A stretch of 64,000 bases of DNA, taken from contig OZ025687.1 in NCBI GenBank assembly GCA_964019335.1, positions 310,001-374,000 on the forward strand, read 5' to 3'. The translations under genes were made by a program, and so were the position numbers. Origin of the DNA: Diplonema japonicum. Lineage: Eukaryota > Euglenozoa > Diplonemea > Diplonemida > Diplonemidae. Positions within the stretch are counted from its first letter, which is position 1. Every line of letters begins with the position of its first letter. This document shows positions 41,790 through 53,080 of this stretch, piece by piece. The notes below the pieces were generated by a model that was not told the origin of the DNA, did no database searches, and worked only from the letters and a program-made list of their open reading frames with translations.

Positions 41790-42473
41790 TCAATAAGAGG
41801 GCCTACGGTAGCGATCTAAGCTGCCGTGGTATGGCTCAAGCAGCCGAGGGGGAATGGTGGGTTTTGGCGAAGAGTTTCGCCTAGGGGAAAGAGAGCTCGA
41901 AGGCAGAGGCATCACAGGGGAGAAAGGGCGGGAGAGCAGACCGGGTGAGGTTGCGTTGATGGATTCGATCTCAGACGTAATCTGCTCCACTGGCGGAGGG
42001 TACCACGTGATGCCTGCCACAGAAACATTGAGAGCCTCCATGAGAAGTCGGGTGGCTATCACTTGGCACCTAATACGCTGCTGCACTGGGTCTATAGAAC
42101 GGGGTGCCCTTGCTTCTGCACTTTGCACTGCGGACAGTACTTTGTTCACCACCTTTAAGAGAGCTTTTCGATTGTACCACCTCAAAGAGTAAAAAACCCC
42201 CAACCACATCAAAGCAGCAGCCCAAAAAGCCATTCCAAATGACCCCCAGCCAATTGCGACGCACCCTATTCCAAGAAGAATCCCCATAGCACCTTGCCAC
42301 AGTACCTCTGTCTGTCTTCTGCCTGCACCAAGCTCTGTCCATTTTTCTTGTCTAACAACTTTTCTACTGCTTCTCAAACACTCAAGCCATTCCTCACCCA
42401 TCTCAACAAGACATCTTTTTATCACTGCCGTGCTTGGGAGTTCTTGCGGCAAGGGTTTCGGGCTTGCTCCCAT
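41790..42473 (-). CDS. membrane protein of unknown function
   Basis: 227 residues from an ATG at 42473. Two adjacent hydrophobic segments (AMGILLGIGCVAIGW and GMAFWAAALMWLGVFYSLRW) form a membrane hairpin near residues 63-98. Basic helices flank it, and the C-terminus is Ser/Pro-rich (SPVMPLPSSSLSPRRNSSP). No signal peptide or enzyme motif is visible, and I recognise no family. The hairpin layout suits an ER-shaping or organelle-surface protein, but this is inference only. Confidence 0.6.
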   Translation of the reverse strand: MGASPKPLPQELPSTAVIKRCLVEMGEEWLECLRSSRKVVRQEKWTELGAGRRQTEVLWQGAMGILLGIGCVAIGWGSFGMAFWAAALMWLGVFYSLRWYNRKALLKVVNKVLSAVQSAEARAPRSIDPVQQRIRCQVIATRLLMEALNVSVAGITWYPPPVEQITSEIESINATSPGLLSRPFSPVMPLPSSSLSPRRNSSPKPTIPPRLLEPYHGSLDRYRRPSY

Positions 42474-42915
42474 TTTTTTTCTATCTTTTTTTTTTCCTCT
42501 TTAACACTGGAACGAATGGATTTTTTTTGGGGAAATCGGGGGATAAAGAAAGAAGGAAAAAAAAAGAAAAAAGAAAAAAAAAAAAAAAGAACGGGCAAGG
42601 CTGTGTGAGGGTGCAAGATGGGATTTTTTTTTTTTTTTTTTTAAACTTTGTTCTCGTAAAAAAAAGAAGAAAAATGCGACGTTGAAAGAAAAAAGAAAAA
42701 AACAGGGTCGATCGCTTGGTTAAAAAAAAAAAGAAATAAAAAAAAAGGAAGTAACAATTCGGAAGTAAAACGTGTGCCGCAGAACCCGAGGAGAATTAAA
42801 AAACACGAAAAAAAAAGAAAAAAAAAAGAAAAAAATTCCTTTCACATATTTTTTTGTTTTCCGTTTTTTTCATTTCGTTCCTTGATCCTGATTACGCATA
42901 AGAAAAAAAAAAAAG

Positions 42916-42947
<32 letters not shown>

Positions 42948-43055
42948 CTGCTAACTAGACCCCTAAGTTTGGTAAAATGCTCAAACTGTTCAAGGGGACT
43001 GACTTTGAGCATTTCTAAAACTTACGGGCCACCCAAAACAAAAGAAAAATCGATA
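42474..43055. other. low-complexity spacer with a hairpin at its end
   Basis: Mostly A-rich. A perfect 11-bp inverted repeat (aaatgctcaaa at 42975-42985, tttgagcattt at 43004-43014) lies about 40 nt beyond the 3' end of the AAA+ gene on its strand. It could be a 3'-end processing hairpin or chance. Confidence 0.5.
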
Positions 43056-44843
43056 TCATAAAATCAAATGGGCTCTCGAGGCCATCTGCGGGGTCACTAT
43101 CCCGTCCTCCAGAGTAAGAACGAAGAGGCAGCCCTTCTTATTAACCCCGATGCGATGCGTGCGGGATTTCAAACCTTGCTCGAGAAGCTCTCTGAGGATG
43201 AACTGCCCCTGCACAGACACGTGCGCGAACACAGCAACATGCCGAAAAAACGACGGCGAGTTAGGACACGTGTGGTCATCAATGATTTTGTACAATCCAC
43301 CACGAATCTCACTTGACTCACCAAACACCTTAGGAGCATCTGAATCAGACAGAACGGAAAGCTCAGCGACAACAGGATCCAGCGCACCCACAATCTGTTT
43401 TTTAAGGCTTTGCAAGATCTCTGTGAAATCGGGTGTTTTTACAAGAATGACCGCAGGCGAGAGTCGAGCCGAGGCCAGCATGTCCAAAACAGTCTCGATC
43501 TTGGAACCGATCTCAGGGTAGCAGAACAGATTATCGTCTGTTAGCAAAACTTCTTCGCCAAGTTTCCACCGTTCCTGCGAGATTTTTTCAACCGCAACTG
43601 GTGTGGACTCGTCTACATTATGCTTCTCACAGTGCTTTTGAATGTGGTGCCCCATTGTCATGCACCACTGGTACAATTTCCGCATGTCGGAGTTTTCGGG
43701 AATCTCGTCGATTTCAATAAATTCCCTTTCTTGCCGGAGTTTTTGAACAACCCATGTAAATCGGTCTGCCGCAACCGGTGGCGACATGAAGACGGTTTTC
43801 CCATAGTGAGTTTCAAGCTCCGGAGCTTTTGTGTGGTTCGTGGTGCAGATCAAAGCAAGGTGTCCTGCGTACTGTGGGTACCTTGTGGTGATCTTGCTCG
43901 TGATCTTCGTTACGACCTTGTTGAGGTGCAGCTGGGTTTCAAAGTCTTCTGGATTTTCCTCCAGATGGAGGATAGGTATGTCACCGTTCGTGATGGTCTG
44001 TTCCACAATCCTTTCTATCGAATGATCCGACAGCCCTCGGACCATAGCTTGTTTCTTCAATGAATCAGGTGTTACAGAGTTTAAGGGAACCTTAACAACA
44101 GCGACTCTTTTTGTCGTGTCCAGATATTTTCGTATAACTTTTTCCAATGACAGCGAGAATACCCTGACGAACTCCGACTTCCCTACACCGGGGACGCCTT
44201 CTAAAAAGATGTTGAAATGGTCGGACGGGTTGAAATCGTTCATTACCCCCTTGACACCGGACTCGAAAAATCTTTGCAGTTGTAACCCAACCTCGTCGAC
44301 CAAGGTTGCTGACGGGATGTAGTTAAGTAAACGGATCTCCGACCAGATTTCTGAAATGACCTTTGATATAATTGTTTCGGTGTTTTCACCTTCTTCTAAG
44401 TCGAGGTATGAGGGCGAGTAAGACAGCCGTTTATACTTTGCGGTTTTGTTGCTGAAGGTTGCCAGGGAAGGTGCGCTGCACTCGGGTTCTTCCTTCAGCA
44501 TGATGGATACTGTTTCCCTTGTTTTGTTGTATTTTCGCGTCACGACGCACAGCTTGGTTGAGTCTGTGAAGGTCTTCAGATGGATGTCGGGGTGTGTGGA
44601 GTTGTCTGCCGTTAAAGCCAACATCCCCCACACAACATTTCCCTTCTCCCCACCTTCCATTGTCTTCCCTCCGAAGGACAGGTTCATCGTTAAGTCTCCT
44701 GAGCCTTGGTTAAACCCAACGCTGACTCCTAAACCGGTTTCTTCAAAGATCCTGCGGAGCTGTTTTACACAAGGGGCGGTTTTGACCTTTTGCAGCGAGG
44801 TCATATCCTCGAGAAGCTTCAAGCCTTTGACTTCTTCCCACAT
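43056..44843 (-). CDS. AAA+-like ATPase, unknown family
   Basis: 595 residues from an ATG at 44843. An N-terminal region of about 170 residues is unrecognised. The central P-loop LEGVPGVGKSEFV (GVPGVGKS at 216-223) is followed about 75 residues later by a hydrophobic strand ending ILHLEENPED in the Walker B position. Next is LALICTTNHTKAP, which fits sensor 1 with its Asn. A C-terminal helical region with DEIPEN and a further beta-rich tail follows. The order fits an AAA+ module. Walker B reads EE rather than the common DE, so hydrolysis may be altered. No partner domain tells its substrate. The gene has no visible intron. Confidence 0.65.
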   Translation of the reverse strand: MWEEVKGLKLLEDMTSLQKVKTAPCVKQLRRIFEETGLGVSVGFNQGSGDLTMNLSFGGKTMEGGEKGNVVWGMLALTADNSTHPDIHLKTFTDSTKLCVVTRKYNKTRETVSIMLKEEPECSAPSLATFSNKTAKYKRLSYSPSYLDLEEGENTETIISKVISEIWSEIRLLNYIPSATLVDEVGLQLQRFFESGVKGVMNDFNPSDHFNIFLEGVPGVGKSEFVRVFSLSLEKVIRKYLDTTKRVAVVKVPLNSVTPDSLKKQAMVRGLSDHSIERIVEQTITNGDIPILHLEENPEDFETQLHLNKVVTKITSKITTRYPQYAGHLALICTTNHTKAPELETHYGKTVFMSPPVAADRFTWVVQKLRQEREFIEIDEIPENSDMRKLYQWCMTMGHHIQKHCEKHNVDESTPVAVEKISQERWKLGEEVLLTDDNLFCYPEIGSKIETVLDMLASARLSPAVILVKTPDFTEILQSLKKQIVGALDPVVAELSVLSDSDAPKVFGESSEIRGGLYKIIDDHTCPNSPSFFRHVAVFAHVSVQGQFILRELLEQGLKSRTHRIGVNKKGCLFVLTLEDGIVTPQMASRAHLIL

Positions 44844-44896
44844 TTTTTTTTTCTTTTCTTTTCCATGACATCAAAAATGGTATTTGCGAAGAAAAA

Positions 44897-44928
<32 letters not shown>

Positions 44929-45000
44929 AAATCACTCGTTTTCATCCCGCTTTTTCGCCCGGCGTCTTGCTCGTTTAGATTGCTTCTCCCGTTTGTCCTA

Positions 45001-45031
<31 letters not shown>

Positions 45032-45036
45032 TATTG

Positions 45037-46214
45037 CTATTCCATTTGAAGTAATACCTGATCCTGTTCCTCCTTCTCGGCCAGCCCTTGGACGTTTAGC
45101 ATGCTGTCGGCAAGTTTCTTCGCCGCCTCGTTCTTCTCGCGGGTCTCCTTCACCTTCTCCTTTGATTTGAAGGAGACAAAGGTTTGCTCGCCGGAAGCAC
45201 CCGCACCACCGCCACCACCCCCGTACAGGTCGGCCCGCCTTTCTTTTTCATCCCGCTTGGCTTCTTGTTTCACCATTGCGGCAAGTGCACTGAGCATGCT
45301 CCGCTGGGTTGAGGCCCCGTCTGTCGAAACCTTTTTTTTGAAAAAGAAAATTTTTTTTCCCCCTCTTTTTTTTTTTTTAGAAATTTAAAATTTCAAACCT
45401 TTTTAAGCTCTGAATCAAGCTCGGTCTTCCTGGCAAGTTTCGCTTCTCGTTCTTCTCGTTCTTTTTCTATCCGAGCGCTGTTCGGCCCCTGCGGAACGGT
45501 GTTTGACACCTCTTTCCGAGCAGAAAGCACAGTTGAGGTGGAAGACAGTCTCGGTTCGGCTTTTTGGTTCAGTCCGTGAACATTTCTCGACTTCCCAAGA
45601 TAGTCCCCGCCACCATAGACAGAGAGCAGGTCGACGAGATGGGGTTTTTCAGCAGAATCGATGCCCCAGTGATCTTTGTGGTATCCGAGCTTCCCGTGCA
45701 TGGTGCCGAAGAAGTAGCCGTCCTTCTCCCCATGGAAGGCTTCCGCGTCGATGTGTTCTTCTGTCGAGTTCAGGATGCCGTTCACGACGAGTTCAGTTTT
45801 TGTTACGTCTACGTTGCTGCCAGGTTCCTCCGCACCAGGAGCAGCCTTGGGTTCGAACTGAACAACGTTGTCAGGGGTGCACCCCATGAATATTTCACCC
45901 ACAGTGTGGGTGCCGTAGATGCACTCGTTGTCTTTGAATAAGTCGATGTTTGCTACCACAATGCCATCGTCATGGTAGAGGGCAGGGCATGGGTTGCCCC
46001 CGTAGAGCCTGTTTCCTATATATTTTTTGACGCCTGTTAGGGTGTGGTCTTCTAGCTTGTGCATGGCGATGATCAATGCGTTGCTCGATGACTCCGTTCT
46101 CCCGTTCATTCTGACGATTACTATTTTCTCCTCCCGCGTGTCTTTCGTTCGTTTTCTTTTCTCGCCGGTTTTTTTCCCGCCGCGGCGGCCTGCGAAGCGG
46201 AGATCGTCGTCCAT
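45037..46214 (-). CDS. two-exon protein of unknown function
   Basis: Exon 1 is 46214-45399 (272 residues) and exon 2 is 45330-45037 (97 residues plus stop). The 68-nt intron (GTTTGA..AAAAG) is mostly homopolymer and the join is phase 0. The N-terminus is very basic (GGKKTGEKRKRTKD). The middle has a compact, possibly globular stretch (YIGNRLYGGNPCPALYHDDG, DNECIYGTHTVGEIFMGC). The C-terminal third is a charged helix (RIEKEREEREAKLARKTELD) with a Gly-rich interruption in exon 2. No family was recognised. Basic ends suggest nucleic-acid or ribonucleoprotein association, as inference only. Confidence 0.6.
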
Positions 46215-46267
46215 TTCTTTTTTTTAAAATTTCTTTCTATTTTTTTATTTTATTTTGACGTAGTATG

Positions 46268-46298
<31 letters not shown>

Positions 46299-46846
46299 AG
46301 AGAAAAAAAAAAAAATACAGACAATTTTGGAAAGTGGATTTTAGGAGAACAATTAAAAATAAAATCAATAGCAACAATAGGGAGACGAAGTGGGATCCCG
46401 TTTTTTTTTTTTTGTTTTGTTTTTTTTGTTTCGGAATGTATCAAATTCAATCTAATGTGATGCGAAGAAAAAAAAACCCCCCCCCTACTTTCTCTCTTTT
46501 TCTTTCTGTTTTTTTTTAAAAACATTTCGTAATGAAGTGGCAGAAGTGTCAGAGACGTCTAAGGGCACTTGAAATAAATGAGAGAGAGAGAAAAATTTTT
46601 TTTGAGCGAGCGAGACAACCTATTCTATTTATTTCGCGACCGGTTTGACCAGATTCTCTGGGCGGAGGAGCATCGTACCGTGAGGATTGGGCAAAGATAC
46701 CTTTTTTTTTTTTTTTTTTTTTTTTTGTTACAAATATTTATCTTTCAAAAAATGATTTTATAACGATATGCAACTTGTGCCGAGCAAAAAACTTTCGCAG
46801 CTTTTTAAAAATCTTTTTTGCTCGTGCGAACAACAAAGACATATAG
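46215..46846. other. homopolymer-rich spacer
   Basis: Long A and T runs (for example 46269-46297). No gene was recognised. Confidence 0.65.
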
Positions 46847-48622
46847 TCATAAAGAATTATTATTTTTTTTTTCCCAAACCGTTACAGCAGCCACGACATT
46901 GTTGGAGTTTTTATCACACATCACACCTACCACAGTGCCCTTCATTCCATTGAGCCTGGCATTATGCACAAGACCCACGACACCTACCACAGAACCCACC
47001 GGAAAGATCTCGGGGCTAGGGTTCGGAATGTTATGCGGAAGCTTGAAGTTATCAAAGTACCTACGCAACCTGGGGATGAGGTACCTTGAGGAGCCCTCTG
47101 GGATGGTGATCGTGAAGGGTAGTATGTGAAGGACGCCTGTCTTGGTGAGACGAGCAGAAGTAAAGACACTGGGAGCTGGTTCCCCGTTTATCTCCAGAAC
47201 CATGTTTCCGTTCTTGATCCAGAAGTTGTACCAGTCCCCAGTGGCTGCGTCCTCTAGTTCTACTGATAGCTCGTACCGCAGATTTGCAGCGAGGACTGAC
47301 ACAGTCCCGAAGACTTTTCCGAAGTCGACCCACACCACATCACCTGCCGTCTTGTCCACGATGCCTTTCCGTCCGTTGATGTTGCTGCGCAGGCCGAAGG
47401 CAACTACCTTGTCGCCTTCGCAGAACCGAGCCTCGAACACGTCCATCTGCCCCTTTAGTAGGGTTTTCTTCAGGAGGTTTCTCGCCAGCAGCGGGATGGG
47501 TTTCTCTTCCCCGGGCACCTCGACGCGGATTATCGCGCCGTGCACGGAGTGCTCCACCACGCACAGCACCACACCTTCCTTCCCGTTCAGACGCGCTAGC
47601 GTTTCGAGGCCTTCAATGAACACCTTGCTCCCTGCTGTGAACCTTCCAGACACCTCGTTGTACCCAGGCACCGAGGACTCCGTTTCGTATTCCGTTTCTT
47701 CTTCTTCTTCCTCCTCCTCCTCCGCTTCTTCTTCCTCTTCTTTGCTGGCGTTGGTCTCCACGGCTTCCTGTGGTGGTGGGGCCGTCTCCTCCACAGGTAT
47801 TAAAAAGGAGTCTGGTGGTGGGCCTGTTTCCTCCACAGGTACTAGCAAGGGGTCCGGTGGTGGGCCTGTTTCCCCTACAGGTATTAGAAAGGGGTCCAGT
47901 GGTGGGCCTGTCTCGTGTTGCTCGTCGTTGATCAACGGCGGTTGCGAAACAGATTGGTTTTGAGACGCAACGCTGCTGGCGGTCCTCAGGGACGATTGTC
48001 GCTGGTGTTCGACAGGCGGTAGTGGTGATGGGGATGCAGCACTGCTGACGGTCTTCAGCGATGGTTGTCGCTGGTGCTGCTCGACGGGGGGGAGGGGCGG
48101 GAGGGGGGGGAACTGCTGCTCGACAGGGGGGAGGGGCTGATGAGACACAACACTGCTGGCTGTTTTCTGATGGGACACAACACTGCTGTTGACACTTCTC
48201 ACGGATGCCTGCCGTTGATGTTGCTGTTGCTGTTGCTGGGGTGCGTCGTACTTTTGAAACAACGGAGTAGGCGAAGCTTCCCTTACAGGGGACTCTAGCT
48301 GCACCTCGGTGGGGGTGTCGCCTTTGGAGGAGCTTGCATAGAAATCAGCGTCGCTACTAGTGTACAATATCCTCCGGGGGGTGCTGCGAAGGGTGTCTTC
48401 GGCTTTCTTCCGGCGTTCTACTTCTTCGCTGAGCCGTCTTTTTAAATCGACATTCTCTTGCTGCATTCTGCCCCTTAGAGGCGAACAGGACCCCCCTTCC
48501 TTCCCTGTCATCATTCCCTTGAGCCGCTCCTTCCAGTCGGGCACTCTGCCCATCTCGTTGCTTTCGAGTTGTTTCTTGACCTTGTCCTTCCAGTCTTCTC
48601 CTTCGTGGTTCGTGGTGCTCAT
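46847..48622 (-). CDS. low-complexity protein with three NG..G SH3-like repeats
   Basis: 591 residues from an ATG at 48622. The N-terminal 90 residues are charged and helical. A long Gln/Pro/Ser-rich region follows, with repeats of PPLPPVE and a tandem block ETGPPPDPLLVPVE (three copies plus a variant), then an acidic run of about 25 Glu. The C-terminal half contains three related short modules, RLNGKEGVVL, NINGRKGIVDK and RLNGMKGTVVG, each after a strand of the type G..V. They resemble KOW/SH3-like barrels that bind RNA or proteins. No enzyme motif is seen. A scaffold role is plausible but not shown. Confidence 0.65.
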   Translation of the reverse strand: MSTTNHEGEDWKDKVKKQLESNEMGRVPDWKERLKGMMTGKEGGSCSPLRGRMQQENVDLKRRLSEEVERRKKAEDTLRSTPRRILYTSSDADFYASSSKGDTPTEVQLESPVREASPTPLFQKYDAPQQQQQQHQRQASVRSVNSSVVSHQKTASSVVSHQPLPPVEQQFPPLPPLPPVEQHQRQPSLKTVSSAASPSPLPPVEHQRQSSLRTASSVASQNQSVSQPPLINDEQHETGPPLDPFLIPVGETGPPPDPLLVPVEETGPPPDSFLIPVEETAPPPQEAVETNASKEEEEEAEEEEEEEEETEYETESSVPGYNEVSGRFTAGSKVFIEGLETLARLNGKEGVVLCVVEHSVHGAIIRVEVPGEEKPIPLLARNLLKKTLLKGQMDVFEARFCEGDKVVAFGLRSNINGRKGIVDKTAGDVVWVDFGKVFGTVSVLAANLRYELSVELEDAATGDWYNFWIKNGNMVLEINGEPAPSVFTSARLTKTGVLHILPFTITIPEGSSRYLIPRLRRYFDNFKLPHNIPNPSPEIFPVGSVVGVVGLVHNARLNGMKGTVVGVMCDKNSNNVVAAVTVWEKKNNNSL

Positions 48623-49167
48623 CGTAGATCAGGTATATTAGGCATTTTCCTTCTTTCCTCTCCCCCTTTTTTTCCCACCCACTTTCTGTTGTTTTTGAAA
48701 TTGAGGGATATATGAAATTTGTGAACAGAGATAACAGCAATACACACAAAAAAAAAGAAAGAAAAGGAAGAAACAGAAAGAGGAGGAAAAAAAAAAAAAA
48801 AAAAAGGAGGCAAGTAATGGAGGAAAAGAAAAGAAAAAAGAGAAAAAAAACCCACGATGTCGCATGCAAACTCCGTGTGAGAGCTGCAAGCCCTTGTTGA
48901 ATTGGCTGAGGCCCCCCCCCAAAAAAAAGTAAAAGTGCGGTGCGGTGTCAGCGGCCACCAGATGCAAAAAATGAAGACGAATACCGAAAAAGCCCGAAAA
49001 TTGCTCAGAGTAAAAATCAGATTTTACCTGATTTTTTACAGCACTTTTTTTAAGCCAAATTCGGCCTATTACCTGATTTTTATTCTTCACTTTATTTTTT
49101 ACTCGTGAACGGTAAAGTGATTTCTGATTTTTATGGCTCTTTAGGAATTTCCTCATGTAACTTTACA

Positions 49168-49202
<35 letters not shown>

Positions 49203-49901
49203 AAAGGAAAATACAACACACAAGACAAGAGGGGGTGGGGAAAGAGGCAGGGAAAAGAGTATAGAGACTATGGGTGAACCGGGGTTCCTTTTCTCTTCTT
49301 TAGTTCGTGTGATAGAAGCGCGCTGGAGAAAAAAAAAAAAAGAAACCGGGATAAGACCGCAGCATAAGATTGAGGGGAAAATCGGGAATGTGGTGGAGGG
49401 GGGGGGGATCTTGTTTTATTTTTCATCCTTCTTCTTTCCTTCTTTTTGGTTTTTGTTCTTTCGGTTCTATCTTATGCCGCTTATCGGTGAAAATGCACTC
49501 CTCCCTTTTGTTCACCCCATCTATCACACACAAAAAGAAAGAAAAGAAAAAAAAGGAAGGAGAGGGTAGGGCTGAATCAAAGTGGTTGGAAAGGAAGCCA
49601 TTAGGAGGAAGAGGGGACGAGGGGGTAAGAGAAAAAGGGAAATTCTTTGTTTGAACAATTCTGCTTAATGCACTGACCCCCATGTTCTTTATACTCATTT
49701 CCTTTTTTTTTTTTTCCTTCCTCTTTTTTTTATAACCATACCGCATTCACAAAGAATCTTACAATTTTTAATTCTATTCTTTCCCCCCCCCCCCCCTTCT
49801 CTCTTTTCTCAAGTTGAGGTAAAATACAAAACAAAAACAAAAAGCACGCCTCCGTGTCCCCCCTAAAAAAACAAAACAAAAAAATCTAACAGAAAATGTA
49901 C

Positions 49902-49932
<31 letters not shown>

Positions 49933-49987
49933 GACCTCACTATTTATATTTACAGAGGCGCCCACCCTCTCTTCACTCCTTCTATCT
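48623..49987. other. low-complexity spacer with short palindromic repeats
   Basis: Homopolymer-rich. Between 49010 and 49135, an AT-rich patch repeats cctgatttttt-like and aaaatcag words in both orientations and could fold. No gene was recognised. Confidence 0.5.
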
Positions 49988-50479
49988 TTATGTCCACCTG
50001 GGTTTTAACACGTTCATCATTGCGACACGCTCTCTCGCTTTGCTAGTTTTTGACGATCGGGAGTTTGTCCTTTTGAAGGGCCTGCTGTAAGATGCAGAGT
50101 AAGCACTGTCAACATCAACAGAGCGAGGCGAGTCAAAGACAGGGTGCGCATGTGTTTGAGTGCTGGCCCGCTGTCCCGCGCGCAGCAGCGTTACGTTCTG
50201 AGGGATCGCAGGCACACCATTGCTGCAGATGGAAGGGTCCTTGTTGAGGGCGGCCCGCACGTCCTTTTGGATGGCCTTTGGATAAAAAAAAGAAGTTTTA
50301 TTACGTTTTTAAGAACAAGGAGGGGGGGGGGGGGTGATACCTCTAATGTTAATATCCTGGACTCCAACGTGGGTGCCACAGCTGCGACCACTGTCCCGTC
50401 CATGTCGTACTTCGGTGACTGCAGGCTCGAGGTTCGGTGTATTCTCCTTCCTGCCGACCCGATCGAGGACCCAAACTGC

Positions 50480-50514
<35 letters not shown>

Positions 50515-52897
50515 TTCTGTCACACCTCTCTGTCTCTCTTTGGTGTCGTAAACCTGTCTAAGCTAGTCGCCCGTCGGTAGTCCTCGTAGGTTGGTACCAT
50601 CGGGACACTCCCTGGTGTCGTTGGCCGTGGTGGTAACTGATTTTTGTTTGTTTTTTTTTTTTACCACCGATTCGAACATCTTGTGGGGGGGAAAAAAAAA
50701 AATAATAACATACCCTTCCTGGCCAGTCCACCGCTGTGCCTGCCATGCCTCTGCTCCTTTGGGGCGTCTTCGCCTTTCTGCTGTACGTGATTTCCGCAGA
50801 CACTACTTTTTTCGGTAGCGAGCTGCTCCTGGGTCCCTGCACAGGCGATGTGTGCACGTAATGAGGTTCCAGTGTCCTCCCCTCCCGGGTGTTTGTTGTT
50901 GCGGGGGAGGAGCTTCTGGAGTTCGATCTCGACAGTGACTGCGGGATGGTCGCCGACATGTTGACGGGGCTCGTGCGTGGCTTATCCTTCCCGACGTGCG
51001 ACAGCTCCTCGAGGTGGATCATCTTCGCCTTCATCTGCTCGATCGCCTTTTGCAGTTTCTTGTTCTCTTCTTGCAGTTTTTTGATAACGCCTTCCTTCCT
51101 TTTCGGAGAGTTCGGTGCGCTGCCCAACGCGTCGCCCCTCCCCTGTGCCGTCTTCCACGGCTGTGGGGGATCCTGCTGTTTCCGAGTTGGTGTCCTGCTC
51201 CTCGCAGGTGGGGTGGTGCTTCGCTCCCAATCCCTAAACTTGCTTGTGATGCCTCTGAAATCGGGGGTCACCTTTGACTTGCTTTGATTGCTGATGGGAG
51301 GCAGGGGCGGAAAGGTACCTGCGATATTCCGCTGTTGCGCGACGCCGCCGCTGGGGTCGAAGTTCGTCTCGCGTTCTGTTGCAGGGCAGTTCCTGGCGAG
51401 GTGGTTGTGCGCACCGCACTTACCGCACGCGATGTCCTTCCGCTTCTCGTCGATCCCCCGCAGTTGTGTGTAGCCGCCCCGTTCCCGATGGAAGATTTGC
51501 TCTGATTCACGCACCGGCTTTTTTGGCGGAGCGCCGAAGGAGCACCCGTGATACGCGGCACGGTCTCTAGGTTCGCCGTGCCTCATGCGCTGCTGGTTCA
51601 CAACTTGCCACTTGGGGCACGAGCTGTTGCGTCGTTGCGGAGCATGTGGGCCGCCGCGGAGTTGTTTCTGCCACCCAGGGGCACCCGCAACAGGGGGGTC
51701 CACGCTGTCCCTCGCAGACGCAGGATTCGTCCCGCCGCTTCGACTCCGTGCGGGTTTGTACGCACGGGGCTTCGCAGACCTGGAGTCCCTCGCCTCCTGC
51801 GGCAGAGGTGATGTCATAGCATCGCTGTAAGCCTTTGAAGGCGGGGAGCCATGTTCCCCTTCGTCCTGCACCTCCTCAAAACACAAGGACTCCCCGATGG
51901 TGCCGTCCCTTTTCGATTCGAAAAACATTAAACTGTCCTGTGTTCTATCTTGCGTTCTGTCCTGTGTCCTGTCGTCGTAGTGCTCTTCGAACACAAGCGA
52001 CTCACCCATTGTAGCCTGCGACACCCCTAGCCTCCCCGACCTCTTGACCGCAGCGATACCTGACTGCGAAGGGTCTTCGCTAAAAGCCAGCGACTCACCC
52101 ATTGTAGCCTGTGATACCCCTAACCTGTCCGACCTCTTGGCGGGGATGTCGCCTGACTGCGAAGGGTCTTCGATGAATGCCAGCGACTCACCCATGGTGG
52201 TTTGGGACACTCCTAGCCTCCCGGACTTCTTGGCGGCAGGGATTTCGCCTGACTGCGAAGGGTCTTCGATAAATGCCAGGGATTCGCCCATCGTTGTTGT
52301 TGACTGGAACTTCTTCGGGTCGTTCCTCTCCTCGTGAGAGGTGTCCTCGACGAAAGCAAGGGACTCGGCTATGGTGGCGGAGGACTGTTCAAAGGTTTTG
52401 TCGCTCGTCTTTCTGGTGGGGGAGCTGGTCGACGTTTCGGTGGGTTCTTCCTGTTGAGAGGTGTCCTCGATGAAGGCGAGAGACTCACCCATGGTGGCGC
52501 TGGAGATGCCTAGCTTTGAGCGGGCAGCGTCTTCTTGGAAGACGAGGCTTTCACCAAATTCTGTGTTAAGAGTGGCAGAGGACTTCCCATGGTCTTTGGA
52601 AGGGGGTGGTTCCACGAGACGGACTTTGCTTAGCTTGTGAGCGGAGCTGGTGTTTTTGGAGGCGAGAGAGGAGCAAGGCTGCAGGACAATGCTGTCCTTC
52701 TTGGATGACGATGAACTGCTGGAGCGGCTGGACGAGGCACTCGATGAACGGCTACTGCTTGTACTACTCGCCGCCCGGGCTTTCCGCCGCTTTGCCCTGC
52801 TGCTGCTTGTCACGCTGGACCGCGTTCGGCTTCTACTACTGCTGCTGCTACTACTCCGTGAGTAGCTACTGCTTCTCGTACTGCTTGTCGTCGACAT
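49988..52897 (-). CDS. zinc-knuckle protein with tandem GESLAF-ED repeats, five exons
   Basis: Exons 52897-50714, 50679-50665, 50636-50526, 50475-50341 and 50275-49988 join in phase 0 throughout and give 910 residues. Introns are 34, 28, 50 and 65 nt, and exon 2 is only 15 nt (MFESV). The start is the ATG at 52897; upstream codons begin at TTG. A Ser/Arg-rich N-terminus is followed by about eight copies of a unit of about 30 residues centred on TMGESLAFIEDPSQ, with variants ESLVFQED, ESLAFVED and ESLCFEEV. A CCHC zinc knuckle (CGKCGAHNHLARNC) comes next, then a coiled-coil segment and Ser/Pro-rich tails. The knuckle suggests single-stranded nucleic-acid binding. The repeats look like an array of short docking motifs, partner unknown. 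The first exon is firm; the 15-nt exon and 28-nt intron are less certain. Confidence 0.75.
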
Positions 52898-53080
52898 TGG
52901 ACAAGCCCTGTCCTCTTTTTCTTTTCTTCTTGAATGCAAAACCCCTCTTCCTTCCTTTTTTTTTTTTTTTTTAGTGGAACATGAAAAAAGCAGAATGGAG
53001 CGGCGTAGCCCGATTCAAAAAAAAAAAATTCACTATGATAGGAACGAAGTGGTTAGCAACGGCCCGCCGCGGTGGCGTGC

